Source: Dastarcus helophoroides (taxonomy: Eukaryota; Arthropoda; Insecta; Coleoptera; Bothrideridae). From it: a stretch of DNA of 64,000 nucleotides. Under the pieces are notes generated by a model that was given only the letters and a program-made list of their open reading frames with translations, did no database searches and was not told where the DNA came from. Location: positions 28,871,302 through 28,935,301 of the forward strand of contig CM053333.1 in the NCBI GenBank assembly GCA_028583605.1. The letters run 5' to 3'. The translations under genes and the position numbers were made by a program. Positions 34,795 to 46,717 of this stretch are shown here, piece after piece (the first letter of the stretch is position 1; each line of letters opens with the position of its first letter).

Positions 34795-36052
34795 GGGCGG
34801 GGTAAGGGTTTCAGCGTAAAAAAAAACACTTTTTTGCGATTTTTTTTTCTCAAATATGGATTGAGCAATTTCATTCGAACCTTTTGTACATTATTAAGCA
34901 TACTTTTGACAATGTTGTGTAATTTTTTCATGCAGAATTATTGAATGATAAGCCGATAACAGAGCTTCCCCCAAAACGTCTTGGGAAAAAAACAATTTGC
35001 GGTGTTCACCATAACTCAACCGGAAATTGTCTGAAAATAAAAAACCATGAAAATTAGTTAAATTATAATCAAATCTTCCCCCCAACGTTCTCTGATAATT
35101 TTTTTTTTCTTTTAAAAATTTTTGGCGGCCATCAAAAGTGTGAACTGTTATTTTCTACGAAAAATTCCGCAATTTTGTGGGTGGGAAACACCCTTAATGT
35201 AAAAAAAAATAATTTAACTAAACGTTGGGGGGCGGTATTTTATATGTCAAAAATATGTACAAAGTTTGAAATGAATCGGTCAAGTAGTTTTTAAATGACA
35301 GTGAACACGGACTTTGAAAAAGTAGTTTTGAGAAAAACGCGTCTAAAGTTTATGAACTAAAAAAGTGAAGAAAAAAAATATTTTTTTCCAACTTACACAG
35401 AATCATCGATTCCAGCTCCATACAACAGACTTCCTGCGGCATTGTCGATGTCTTCAGCCTCTTTTCTCTCAAGTCTTTGTTTTATTCTGGCTTCTTTGCT
35501 CTGCTGCTCAGCTTGAATCTCAGCCCTGTCAATGCGATTGCTGTCCGCGAATGTCGCATAATCATGAGCGCTTGGACCGACGCTGACGTTCATGTCAGAC
35601 AGAAAAGTTAGGAAAGCACCAGCACCTTCATTGAAAGTGCATGCAGCTACATAAGATGCAAATTCAACAATTTGTCTGCTGCCAGATAATTTTTTCGGTG
35701 CAATTCTCCAAATCATCATCAAATCAAGTGGTTGAAACTTTCGTTGGCATTTTGAGTACGCACACGGTCGAACGTCTAACGACAAATTGACGCTCGCTTC
35801 TTCTTGTAGTGTATAGTATAGTATAGCAATGACTAAACTGTATACCTGTTCGATAGCTGCACTGCTATTCCGACCGCCCGCAGCTGTTAGAGTTATAGCC
35901 TTAAAGGCCAGGAGATTAATAAGACAATACCTTCAAGAATATTGGTTATATCGGTTTAAAATTTGAAGGACATATTCTTGAAATGTTAAACAATAAGATA
36001 AGACAAACAAAAAAAATTCGATTTTTCGAAAGTGAAAACCCTTACCCCGCCC
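34795..36052 (-). mobile_element. TTAA-flanked DNA transposon (Kolobok-like)
   Basis: Ends are GGGCGGGGTAAGGGTTTCA and the complement of GGGCGGGGTAAGGGTTTTCA, each preceded by TTAA (34791-34794 and 36053-36056). TTAA targets are used by piggyBac and Kolobok elements. The element is 1.26 kb and keeps only a C-terminal-type transposase frame on the minus strand, so it is an internally deleted derivative. Confidence 0.75.
35393..35930 (-). pseudogene. C-terminal part of a probable Kolobok-type transposase
   Basis: The frame is open for about 180 codons and lacks an obvious ATG. It reads CAYSKCQRKFQPLDLM, IWRIAPKKLSGSRQIVEFA, AACTFNEGAGAFLTFLSDMN, then a basic/acidic helix (EQQSKEARIKQRLERKEAED) and ends LLYGAGIDDSV. 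The IWRIAPK...FNEG...KEAR...YGAGI pattern is one I associate with C-terminal regions of Kolobok-like transposases and related uncharacterised insect proteins. The flanking TTAA and TIRs support this. N-terminal DNA-binding and catalytic parts are absent. Family call is by pattern memory and should be tested by profile search. Confidence 0.5.
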
Positions 36053-36472
36053 TTAAATGGTTTTCTTTGCAGCCTCAACAACAGTGTATTTTTTCAAGTT
36101 TTAAACTTTTTATTCAAAAATGTTGACGAGGTACCCAGTATATGAAACAATATTAAAAAAGTCTATTAAAGAGATCTTGAAGGTTTTTTTATTTTAAGTT
36201 GACGTATTTGACATGAGTGATTTTTCTAAGTAATCTTCTATATTTTCGATGTTTAGAGCAATTTTTTTATCTTGAACTAAAAGGTCTTCGTCAAAAAATG
36301 CAAGAAACATCAGCACTTTTACAAACTACCACAAATGGCCCAGTATTTTTTCAGGGCAACTAGGGGCAGTTTTTAATTTATACTATATAATAGGGTGCAA
36401 TGTCTTTCAATAACAATAACGGTAAGCCATTTTTCGATGGTGACGATCCGGCAGAAGTTTGAAGCCAATATT

Positions 36473-37350
36473 TTATTTATAACATGACAAAAAATACACT
36501 TCCTGTTTTGTCAGTTCAAACTGATGCTTAAATAGAAAAATTTTCGAGCGATACACAGTTTTTACAGTCCGCCTGGGGCATGTAACACAAACCTTACAAG
36601 TCCTACAATTGTAAGAAATTATTCTACACTTGTAGTTATTTCGTAATACAACGCAACTTGTAACTATTAATGCGACACTAGTAATTACGAAAAAAAATAT
36701 CACAAATATAAAGGAATTCTGCAGCATAAAGCTAGCACTTCTTCTACTTTTATGTTAAAGCATAGATTTACAAGTGTGGATCTATTTATTCTCGACTCTA
36801 CGTAAGTAGTATTTTTCTCCAAAACGGCTCTAACGATTTCGAAGAAACCTGGCCATAGGTTTTTGCTTTGAAAGGACAATTTAGGTAGGTGCCATTCAAT
36901 TTGGGATTACTATTTTTTGAGGACATCTTGATTCTTTAGGTAGGGCCGTCGTCGTGTATCGTATTTATTGTTAAATATAGTCTATAAATTATTATGGGTA
37001 CATATGTATGAATGAGTATAAATACCGTTGAATATTCAAGTAATGTGAATGCGACGAATAAATAATTTCAAACCGAAAAATAAACTTCCGGAAATTGCTA
37101 ACGGCTCTCCTTGTAGTAAACAGAATCGCTGTCTCGAAAGCCTAGGGATAGCGATGGGCATTTGCTTTTATAAAAATAAAGAACTCATCCCAATGTTTTT
37201 GCCGTGCTTCTGCTGCATTGTTTTCTTATAGATAGGTCATATATTTGTATCATATTACCTGTATCTACAAATCCTACATAATTCGGTAACACAACGCAAT
37301 TCGCAAAAACTGTAGAAACTCCGCGATTCTTTGCATATGTAGCCTACACA
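36473..37350. repeat. Repeat family Z, copy 1
   Basis: 36590-36700 is the reverse complement of 45715-45800 (TAGTTACAAGTTGCGT, AATAACTACAAGTGT, AATTTCTTACAA). 37070-37140 matches 45850-45905 in direct orientation, so this copy is internally rearranged. Many ACAAGT/ACTTGT words occur, as in subterminal transposase-binding repeats. The minus-strand frame 36473-36727 contains VTSCVVLRNNYKCRIISYN, echoed in copy 2. Confidence 0.6.
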
Positions 37351-37576
37351 AGTAATAAGTTATAATAGCGTTATAATAGTTAGTTATAATAGATTTAGTT
37401 TTTTGTTTATTCGCAAAATCATATCTAGATAATAAACAATTTTCACTGTTTTATTTTATGTAGAAAAACTTTTGGCTAAATTTAAAATATTCCAGAGATT
37501 TAAGATTTGAATTTAGGCAAGTTACGTATGTATTGTATAATGTTTTTAACTTCGACTAACCCTTCCTTATCTCTAA

Positions 37577-37704
37577 TAGTGTTGGGTTGCTACATAGCAA
37601 TCTGCTACTTTCTCACTGCTACTTATTGAGTAGCAGTTGGAACAGTTATCAGTTCCTAAAAGTAACTGCTACTTTTCGAACATATAAGATCTTTCAGTCG
37701 CAGT
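37577..37704 (+). repeat. Duplicated left end of MITE A
   Basis: Repeated with about ten differences at 40682-40812 (GTTGGGTTGCTACATAGCAA ... GATCTTTCAGTCGCAG). The first copy is cut by hAT B. Confidence 0.9.
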
Positions 37705-40667
37705 TAGGGTTGCCAACTTTTTTTGACAAAAAAAACATATAAACTGGATTGGATAGGAAAAAAATAAAGTATTAGGAAGAAAAAAGAGTATTTTTCAAAT
37801 TTTATGTTTTTATTGCTTTAAAAACGTATTTTTGTGTGCTTTTAGCACATGCTAACAATTTTTTGTTATCTTTAAATGTTACAAAGCTTGTTTCACAACT
37901 AACATTTAAATTTACATAAATAAACAATTTGTTTTTAATTAAATTTATTGATGCTCTATTTCTCTCTTCTCGCCACTTTAGATTCATTACTGAAAAAAAA
38001 CTCTTTCAGTGAAAGCTGAAGTGGCGGGAATGGAGAGTAGGTAAGAAATCATTTTTTTTATATTTGGTAAGCTATCAGATGCATTTTTAAGTATATATTG
38101 CCATTTTTCTACTGTACTTTTTACTGAATATTCTTTATCATCATTAGTGAATCTTCTTTGGATCTCTTCAAGTCTTATAGATTCGGAATACACATCGTCC
38201 ATCTTAATATTTAATCTGTCTTGTAATTTGGCCTTTGTAATAATCATTTCAAAATATTCAAATTTTACCTCATTTTTCAAAGACATGTTAGAAAGTATTG
38301 AAAGCCAGTTATCTTCGCTAAAATCAAACCATTTTATCATATAATTTAAGCTCATATCAATAAAAAGTGAAAAGTTACTGATAACTGTATTGAATGTTTC
38401 GGGTGATGACTTTTGAATTTTTTGTAATCTCATTTTTTATTCATAACCAAAGTACTTATCAGTTTTTCTTTGTTCGAATTCTTTTCTTAAATTACCCATA
38501 TTATTATAGACATCTAGTATAGTTACATCATTTCCTTCCAGACGTTTTATCGTTTTATTAAATATATTAAGCATGTGGCTTGTAAAGTGTAGATAAATTT
38601 CCACAACTTCCCTATCCTGTTGATCACTTAGTTTTAATAATTCTTGTATAATTATTGCACAATTATCACCTAAACTTATAAAATAATTACCTATTGGTGC
38701 CCAATTAAGTAAAAGGGTGTAAATGGCTGGAAGTAGTGATAACCAACGTGTACCAATATGACGTTTGATTTCGTGAAGTTCGCCATCAACCATAGTAACA
38801 AATTTTTTTAAATCATCTCTTCTACAAGCAGATACCGAAAAATGACTGTATATTTTTAAAACAATATTTTCTATGTCACAAATCAAATAGCCCATAGCAT
38901 GTTTCACTGTATTATGGATAATGTGTGCATGAGAGTTGCCTTTTATTAGGTTTGGTACTTCTTTTTTAATATTTGTGTACAATGAGTGATGAATGCCAAA
39001 ATTAGCATTGCAATTGTCTGCACTGAGACCTGATACTTGATTTAATGACAGGTTGTGGGAATCCATAGACTTCTTCATAGCTTCTAACATGCCATCAGCA
39101 GATGCATTAGAATTTTCGTAAAAATCTATCAGTTTATTTTGGGTCCCTTCATTTATTGAAAAATATTGCACTACGAGAGGAAATAACTTAATATTCTTTT
39201 TATTTGATGCATCTGTCTGGAGATAGAAAAATACAGCATCATGTAAATAATTTATTACATTTTCCACAGAATATGGACCTAACACTTCTGTCACCAAAGC
39301 TTCCATTTTAGTTCTTGCCAAGCGTATTTTACTAGCTCTTTTGGAATCTACAAATACAATTTTGTTTAATTTATTTAGGCAATCCATGCTATTATACGAT
39401 AAATAATGATTCACAGTGTGAAAAGTCAATGCTAATTCCGCTGCTGTAATATTCTCATCATCACTAGATCCTTGACATTTTGATTTAGTATTTGATGTAA
39501 GGAAATTTTGTAATGCACCAGATGTTTTCTTTATTTCAGTTTTCATCCTATGCTTCTGAGTATTTTGATGTTGCTTAATCTATAGAAAGAAAGAAACAAA
39601 AACTGAAACCACCACCATATTAAATCATCACCATTTTCAAAATAATACTGCATCAAGAATTTCCTATTCTTCAATTAAATGACAAATATTAAAATATCTA
39701 TTAATATAATTTTATTCAAAAACAATTATGTGAATGAGAATATAAACATTTCAGAATTCTGACAATTATAATGAAAAATATATATTTTTTTATATTATTG
39801 TAATAACGAGTAGCAAGATTATTTTTAAAATAACTCAGAATTTGAAACATTGAAACTAATTTCTCATGTTCATGCTTAAAAAATAATATATAAATTGTCA
39901 ATGCAAACTAAATTTAAAATATGCATGCAACTATAACTGTTTTTAAAACTTTTCAATACAAAGTCGTACCATATACAAACTGGTGACTTTTTTTGTCAAG
40001 ATGTAAAAAAAACCTAATGAATTAGGTTAGTTACGGTAAGTAAGTTAGAAAATGTAAATAAAATAACTATACGAAAGGAGAAGCAACGAAGCTTTAACAA
40101 TGTTTGTACACATTAATAAATTGTCATACCTGTCCAATGCCAGCTGAACTGATTGTAAAATTTACGCTGCAGGTAATACATTTTGCATTACTTTCATTTT
40201 GAAGATCACTTGTTATCCAGTTGTATTGTTTTTCCTACTCAGGTTTATACTTTTGTAAAACTTTGCTTATTTTAGCTTTTTTAGGGGTCACTGGTGTGTC
40301 GCTATTAGAATTACTCGTCATTTTTAGCATTAATATTTACTTTAAAATGCATTCTTCAATTATAAACAAAACCAACGGACCATTTTTATACAATTTTGTC
40401 GATAGTGAGTGACATCTGTGACAAATTTCACAACTGACATCTAACATTTCGTTCAGTAATTATAAATCGTTTCCATTATCCGTTTTAAACATTTCGTTCA
40501 GTAATTATAAATCGTTAAGTACCCATAATGAGTATGTTGTTTTACGCATCACAGTAAAGGTTGAAAATAAAGTATTTTTGCATACTTTATTTGTATGTAA
40601 AAGTATAAAGTATAATTACCAAAAATAAAGTAGGATACGTTATTATAAAGTATGGTTGGCAACCCTA
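37705..40667 (-). mobile_element. hAT transposon B, 2.96 kb
   Basis: Ends TAGGGTTGCCAAC and its complement GTTGGCAACCCTA. The 8-bp duplication GTCGCAGT lies at 37697-37704 and 40668-40675. Inserted into the left end of MITE A. Encodes a two-exon BED/hAT transposase on the minus strand. Confidence 0.95.
37802..40321 (-). pseudogene. BED-finger hAT transposase, two exons, decayed
   Basis: Exon 1 starts at ATG 40321 (MTSNSNSDTPVTPKKAKISK), has one stop after YKPE, then holds the first half of a BED zinc finger (CITCSVNFTIS) and ends at 40130 before a GTATGA donor. The intron is 39580-40129 with a CTATAG acceptor. Exon 2 resumes in phase with IKQHQNTQKHRM, giving the two finger histidines. It then runs through the RNase H-like fold: LQTDASN (Asp), LSADNCNANFG (Asp), GTRWLSLLP (Trp) and the C-terminal dimerisation block SIPATSAFTERVF (Glu). 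Breaks: a stop after YFGYE (38435) and a frameshift in a T run near 37990, after which VMNLKWREERNRASINLIKN continues. Cut-and-paste enzyme acting in the nucleus; this copy is dead but recent. Confidence 0.9.
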
Positions 40668-41647
40668 GTCGCAGTTGTTACTAGCGTTGGGTTGCTACAT
40701 AGCAATCTGCTGCTTTGTCAGTGCTACTTATTGACTAGCAGTTGGAACAGTTATCAGTTTCTAAAAGTAACTGCTACTTTTGGAACATAAAAGATCTTTC
40801 AGTCGCAGCTGTTACACATAACGTTATTGCTACCTGCCACTTTACTTACTTGACTCGATTAACCCCGTGTACTTTCGGCTCGTTTCCCTAGGGAATTGTG
40901 GGCTTTATCGGTGTTTCTCTTCTACAGTCGGAAGCATCTTGGAATTCTAATGCTATATCCGAATATAAATCATTTCGTTCTTGTAATAAATATTATGTGA
41001 TGTTGAAAATCATGAAGCTTATTTTTATATTTTTACTCTTCTTTATCTTTAATTAGTTACTGTTAGAAGATTATGTCAAAATAAAACAGCTAATTGTACT
41101 GATACCTTTATTTGCTATTAACTGCAAAATTTTATGATTTAAATCACAAATTTACCTCTTATAAATTCAGACGTCTCTTAAAATTCTCATAATAGCAAAA
41201 ATGATCAGTGTTATACCCTACATTTGAGTTTCCCTTTATAAAAGATTGTCTGCTAAATGAATTTGAAACATATCCATGTACCAATTCTCCTATCATCCGA
41301 ACGTATCTGTGACTTCGGTGATTTAGCGTAGGTAATGTTATTGTTTAATCATACTGTGACAAAGTAGCAGGAACGACTAAGTAGCAGGAACAGTTTAGTG
41401 GAGTAGCAGCTATTTCTTGTCGGTTGCTCCTTACTGCGATTTGCGGTCGCGTAACAGTGACAAAGTAGCAGTAGCAGGTACTCTTTGTAAGTTGCTTCTT
41501 GCTCCTTTCCATTCCGTTTCGACTTTCAGTATACTGAAATTGTTATGTGATCGCCTAACACGTATTCATAATAAGTAACAGTGACAAAACTAGCAACTAT
41601 TTAAAACTGTTACTTGGTTGTAAGAGGAGCAACTCGTAACTGCTACT

Positions 41648-44600
41648 CAGGGGCGGCCTTAGCCATTGCGAGGCTCCGGGCGGGTAGATCTTTAAGAGGC
41701 CCTCGTCTTTGTGGAATTAGTTTTAACATAGACGTAGTCAGAATAGGGCAGGGTAGGGCGCTTGCCCCCCCTCTCCCCCTAGCTCGTGTGGTTAACGAAA
41801 ATTTATATTAAACTGAGGAGACTTTCTCTAAAAAATTTCCATTCGACAAAAGTCGTCCTTCTTTAAGCTATTGATATTTTCTCGAATTTTCGACTTATTT
41901 CACGAAATTCGTCTTTTTTCATCAATTTCTTTGGAAATTTCAAATGTATTCCTAAAATTCGATTTATTTTATCAGAATCCAACTGAACCAAAAATTTCGA
42001 ATTTTTATCTTAAAATTCATCGTTTTATTTTTCGAAATTCTATCATTTCTCAAAATTAGTTTTTTCCGGAAACTTCGACTTCTCTTTAAACTTTGATTTT
42101 CTGAAAATTTCGACTTTTTTTATCATGATTTACCATTTTGCTTAAAACTTGATCGATTTTTTGATAACAATATTTTACTGGAAATTTTTATAATGACTTT
42201 TTTAGAAATTTTGTAAAAAGACAAAAATTCCGAGAAAATTTCCCCTGGAATGGGGAAATACAACTTGTTTCTCAAAACCTCGACGCTTATTTTAATATTG
42301 GACATTTTCTGACTCAGGGTAGGGCAGAACAGGTCGCATGTCTGCCTCTTATTCAAGCGCTCAAGAGAAAAATCTAGAAATTACATTTTTCTCAAAATTT
42401 GCCCTTTTTTCCAAAATTTCGACAAACTTTGACTCTCTCTGAAGAATTTCGAGTGTTTACTAAATTTTGACCTTTTTCTCAAAATTTTGATCTTTCGATT
42501 TTTGTTTTTCAAGGAAAAAAATGGAAATTTCAAAAAAAAAGCAAATTTAGAAAAATTAAAGCTTTGATATTTTTCTCAAAATCTCTTCGCAAATTTAAAA
42601 TTATCCCGGAACACTGAATATTTTTCCTGGAAACTCCTATCTTTCTAAAAATTTTGACTTTTTTTTCGTTTTTTTTAATTCCTTTATTTTTATTAACATC
42701 GGATTTTTCTGAAGATTATGATCATTTGGAATTTGATTTTTCAGAACTTATAACAGGTTTCTTAAAATCTGCCTTTTTTCCGATATTTTTATATCAAAAT
42801 TCGATATTTAACTTTGCTAAAAATTTTGAATTTTTCTTAAAATTAGTCTTTCCAGAAATTTAGACTTTATTCTCAAAATTCCACTTTTTGGCCTCTTCTT
42901 TCGGAAATCGTTTTTTCTATCAAAATCAGGCCACTTTTCTGAATATTTGTCTTTTCTTTAAATTTTGACTTTTTTAAATTTGACTAGAAATTTCATCTTC
43001 ATATTTCGCCTTATTTTCGAAATATTGACTTTAATTACAAAATGCCTTGTTTTAGTTTGTGGAACTTTCTGGACTTTTTCCTCGAAATTGGCTTTTCCTT
43101 TTAATTTCAGTTTTCTCGAAATACGTCTGTTTTCTCTAAATTAGGTCGGCATATTATCAAATATTAAAAATGTCGTGAAAAATATTTTTGGGTAATTTCG
43201 AGAAAAAAATTTCTTCTACATTCAATTTCTTTATTGAAATTTAAATATTATATCAAAATTAAAATAAAAAAGTAAATATTTCGAGAAAAGCGTATTTGGA
43301 AATTGCAAATTTTTTCACAACATTTGGTCTTTGGAAATATTTTGGTATATTTAGATATTTCGAGTTTTTCTGAAAGGTTGAGTTTTTATTCAATTTGGGT
43401 TTTTTAAAAAATCCTTTCCCAAAATAGGGTTTTTTCAAAAAAATTGGTCGCTTTGGAAATTAAGACTTTATTCTACATTTTTCTCTCAAAATTGAACTTT
43501 GATTTTTTTAATATTCGTTTTTTCTGATTTTTTTTCAAATTTAAATTGCCGAAAATTTCATGTTTCTCAAAAGTTGTCTTATTCTGGAAAGTTTGACTCG
43601 TTTTAGAAATAGGAATGTTTTATGCTTCTGAAAATTTCCGTTTACAGTGAAAAATTGTTCTCAAAGTTCCAACTTTTTTTGAAAATTACATCATTTTTTC
43701 ACAAAATTCCACCTTTAAAAATATAATTTTCTCGAATTTTCAACAATTTTTGAGATTTTTCGAAAGGTTAGAATTTTATTTTAAACACGAATTTCTAAAC
43801 ATTCCAACTTTTTCCCAAAATTCGTTTTTCCTCGTCTCTTTCAAAATTAAAATTTCTCTTGAAAATGTTCACTTTTCTTTAAGAGATTTTAATCTTTTTC
43901 TCGAGATTTCGACGGTATTTTTTAAAATCGTTAATTTTTTAAATCTTCGAAATTTGGATAGTTTTTAAAGTTTTCCGAAAGGATCGGTTTTTATTTTAGA
44001 TTCAATTTTCTGACTGTTTTCGCAAAGTTCGACTCTATTTCCAAATTTCTAAGTTAATCTGAAAATTCAATTACTCAGTTCATGTAGTTAAATGAAAATA
44101 TACATATACTCGGAACGTTTTCCGGTTTTCTTTTTTTATCAATTTTTCAAAATGATTCTTGCTCCTACCTGAACTAAATCCTGCCTACGCTTATGAATTT
44201 CAATGATGATGCTTGACTAGAAATGCAGTCATAAATAAATATATTTGGACTTAAAATTGTTTATTGGAAACTAAGAAAAATTAATTAACACAAATAATTT
44301 TTTTTGGTGGAACGGACCGGTCCTTGGGTATCTTCAAAAAAATCCTTCTTGGCCTCAGGGGACAAGTTTTGTCCTTCAATTTTTAAACACAAAGATAACA
44401 AACTATTAATCATGATAAATAAGGTGTATTAATGTCTTAAAAGGATCAGGGATTTAGAAATGATGACGATTGCTTCAATATAAAAGCATAATCCGACGAC
44501 AGTTGACAGCTGAAATGAAACACGGGAATTCCCCGAATCGTAAACACGAAGAAAATGGAATACTATCAGATTTTGTTTAGCCCTTGCAGTTGGCAGCACT

Positions 44601-44850
44601 TGTGGCACTGGTACGAAATTTCGTAAATGTGAAAGAGAAGAAAAGGAACATTCATTGGAGCGAATGAGATAGATATCAGCGCGATAACTACCACGCAAGG
44701 GAGCAGCGAGTCCAGTTTTATAATGCGCGGTTAAGGCTCGAAATTCAAATGAACATTAGAATTCGTGCTATTGTGCGAGTGCGCGAGGCCCCCTACGAGA
44801 GCGGAGCCCCGGGCGGTTGCCCTGCTTGCCACCCCCAAAGGCCGCCCCTG
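41648..44850. mobile_element. hAT-type element C, non-coding, 3.2 kb
   Basis: Left end CAGGGGCGGCCTTAG; right end is the complement of CAGGGGCGGCCTTTG. Sub-ends are also G+C-rich (GAGGCTCCGGGCGG and CCGCCCGGGGCTCC). Perfect 8-bp duplication CTGCTACT at 41640-41647 and 44851-44858. Inserted into MITE A. No transposase; the interior is mostly a degenerate repeat (41830-44060). 44305-44390 holds a family-Y word block. Confidence 0.9.
41830..44060. repeat. Degenerate TTTCGACTTTTT/CTCAAAATTT filler
   Basis: About 2.2 kb of loosely repeated, T-rich words of 15-35 bases built on TCTCAAAATTTTGACTTTTT and GAAATTTCGA. Units are too diverged to phase by eye. Similar short patches lie at 11000-11230, 58060-58230 and 59470-59690. 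Confidence 0.75.
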
Positions 44851-44899
44851 CTGCTACTTGTAAATAGCAGTTTTGCCAATCACTAATCTCTAATCAATT

Positions 44900-45330
44900 A
44901 GACAAACATGTGACTTTTGATAAAATGTGGATCCAAAAAATTAACTGATAATTTTTGGAAACTATTCTTCATAGTGGACCCTTATTGTTGCTTTTTACCT
45001 AAATATGTAAAATAAGTTTAAACAACTTATGTAAACAATAAAATTAGCTCTTATAAAGTACCTCCGATCCACCCTTGGTCCCAATTATTCCGGAAAATTG
45101 ACGCTCTACTGTTAAGTTAATTTCGCATTTTTATCTAAACAGAATCTATTTAGATTGATTTTTTGAAGCAAGAAAATTGTTGTTACCAACTTTTACCTAA
45201 ATTGATAAAGTAATTTCTAAGTTCTAAAACATATTTCTGAATTAGCTTCCTGTGATAGAGGTCGAAACGTTAATTATTTTACATTGTTTTCCAATAGATT
45301 TAGTGCCGAAAAATAAATGTTTTAATTACT
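44900..45330. other. Spacer with short repeat words
   Basis: 44950-44985 includes TTCTTCATAGTGGACCC, the complement of a repeat-X border word. 45243-45270 (CCTGTGATAGAGGTCGAAAC) resembles a ruined hammerhead core. No frame supported. Confidence 0.3.
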
Positions 45331-46060
45331 TCATTGCATAAAAATATAACATATCACTAAAAAATGATGATTCCAAATTTTACCAAAATGGTGTCCATCT
45401 AGATCGTTTTTCAAGAGAGCCGTTTTGGAGATAAGTAATTGTTCCTGAAGGATCAAGGTGTCCCAAAAAAATGGTGTTGCCCGATTTTGACCAAAATAGC
45501 ACCTATCTAGATTGTTCCTTTGAAGCAAAAATTACCCAATGACTAAACTTCATTATAATCTTTAAAGCCGTTTTGGAAAAAAGTAGTATTTACCCATAAT
45601 TGAAGACTTGTAAAACATTACCTACACTTGTAAAATATTCTTTAAAATATGCATACAAGTGTAGGTGTTGTGTTACAAAATCCGTTTATATATGTGATAT
45701 TTCTTCTGTAATTACTGACGCCGCACATGTAGTTACAAGTTGCGTAGTGTTACAGAATAACTACAAGTGTCGATTAATTTCTTACAACAATTGTAAGATT
45801 TGTACAATTTACGTTGTTTCCTCAGCCCCTTCAAAAATTTTGGTATAAATACCGAACTTCCCAAAATTGCCAGCGACCGTCCTTGTGATCAACAAAATCG
45901 CTTCTTCGACAGTAAGTCAGAAAATCAGGGAATTTCTGCAAGTGTAGCAATTTGCGTTGTGTAACGGAATTATGCCGGACTTGTAAATGCAGTCAAATTA
46001 CTTGTAACTTGTAGACTTGTTACAATTATGCGTTTGTGTTATAGGCCCCTGGCATGCAAG
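45331..46060 (+). repeat. Repeat family Z, copy 2
   Basis: Begins with a flank (CCAAAATAGCACCTATCTAG, GCCGTTTTGGAAAAAAGTAG) that is mirrored beside copy 1 (complement of 36820-36900). The body has many ACTTGTAA/TTACAAGT words and ends TTTGTGTTATAGGCCCCTGG; copy 1 ends in a related TTTGTGTTACATGCCCCAGG on its complement. The frame 45600-45848 includes VTSCVVLQNNYKCRLISYN, close to copy 1. Confidence 0.6.
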
Positions 46061-46069
46061 CAGGTCGCC

Positions 46070-46715
46070 TAAATAAAATACCCGCTTCGGGAATTTCTTT
46101 CAAGTCAATGATTGTGAGTTGTAACAATTCTTTTCAGTCAAGTCGAGGTTAATATACTTCAAGCTGTGAGCAAAATAAATCCTATTTCAGCAACAACATT
46201 TTTGTTAGACTTAATATCATTTGTTATTGTTTTAAATTCGCTTTGGTCAATTTTGTTTCAGTTGATCTAAAATATTTTGAACAGTTGGATATATCAGAAT
46301 CACTACACAGATCGAGTGATTGATCCACACAGCTAGATATAGGATAATTTCCATTTATGTTGACATGCAAGCCAAAGCATTTTTTTTCCCTTTTTAGCCC
46401 CAGATCACGAATGCTTTACTTTCTATTGCTTTATGGTAAAAAATAAATGTAAGAAGACTTCGCCAATAAAAGATAACATTACCTGGTTAAATTTAGGTAT
46501 TAATCAGTCGATCAGCCAAATGTAGGTTTTTTTTATAGTATCTATACTAACGTCATACTTATGGATGCCACCGCAAGTCAAAACAAGTTAGTATGCTTTA
46601 AGAAACAAAACGAGCTCATGCTCTCATCATTGAATACATTTCAGCTGAAGTGTGAGGTGCGCTCAACTTTGACGCATAGGAACAGGAGAAGAGTAGCTGC
46701 AGGAATTGCCTTAAG
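46070..46715. other. No feature seen
   Basis: A+T-rich sequence. Open frame 46561-46797 runs into the hAT D end and has no motif. Confidence 0.35.
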
Positions 46716-46717
46716 AA

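Larger units (their letters stand above)
37577..44885. mobile_element. Outer hAT-type MITE (A), host of two later insertions
   Basis: Starts TAGTGTTGGGTTGCTAC and ends CAGTTTTGCCAATCACTA, loosely inverted. The 8 bases ATCTCTAA occur directly outside both ends (37569-37576 and 44886-44893), the hAT-sized target duplication. Without its two inserts it is about 1.1 kb and is full of GTAGCAG/CTGCTAC words. No coding sequence. Its left end is duplicated (37577-37704 and 40682-40812). Confidence 0.85.

Noticed and set aside
42654..42863. Phenylalanine/leucine-rich frames in element C
   Set aside because: By-products of the T-rich filler repeat; similar frames occur all over that stretch.
45243..45270. 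CTGTGATAGAGGTCGAAACG, hammerhead-like
   Set aside because: The core is broken (CTGTGA) and stem II is not convincing. Mentioned only as a possible relic.
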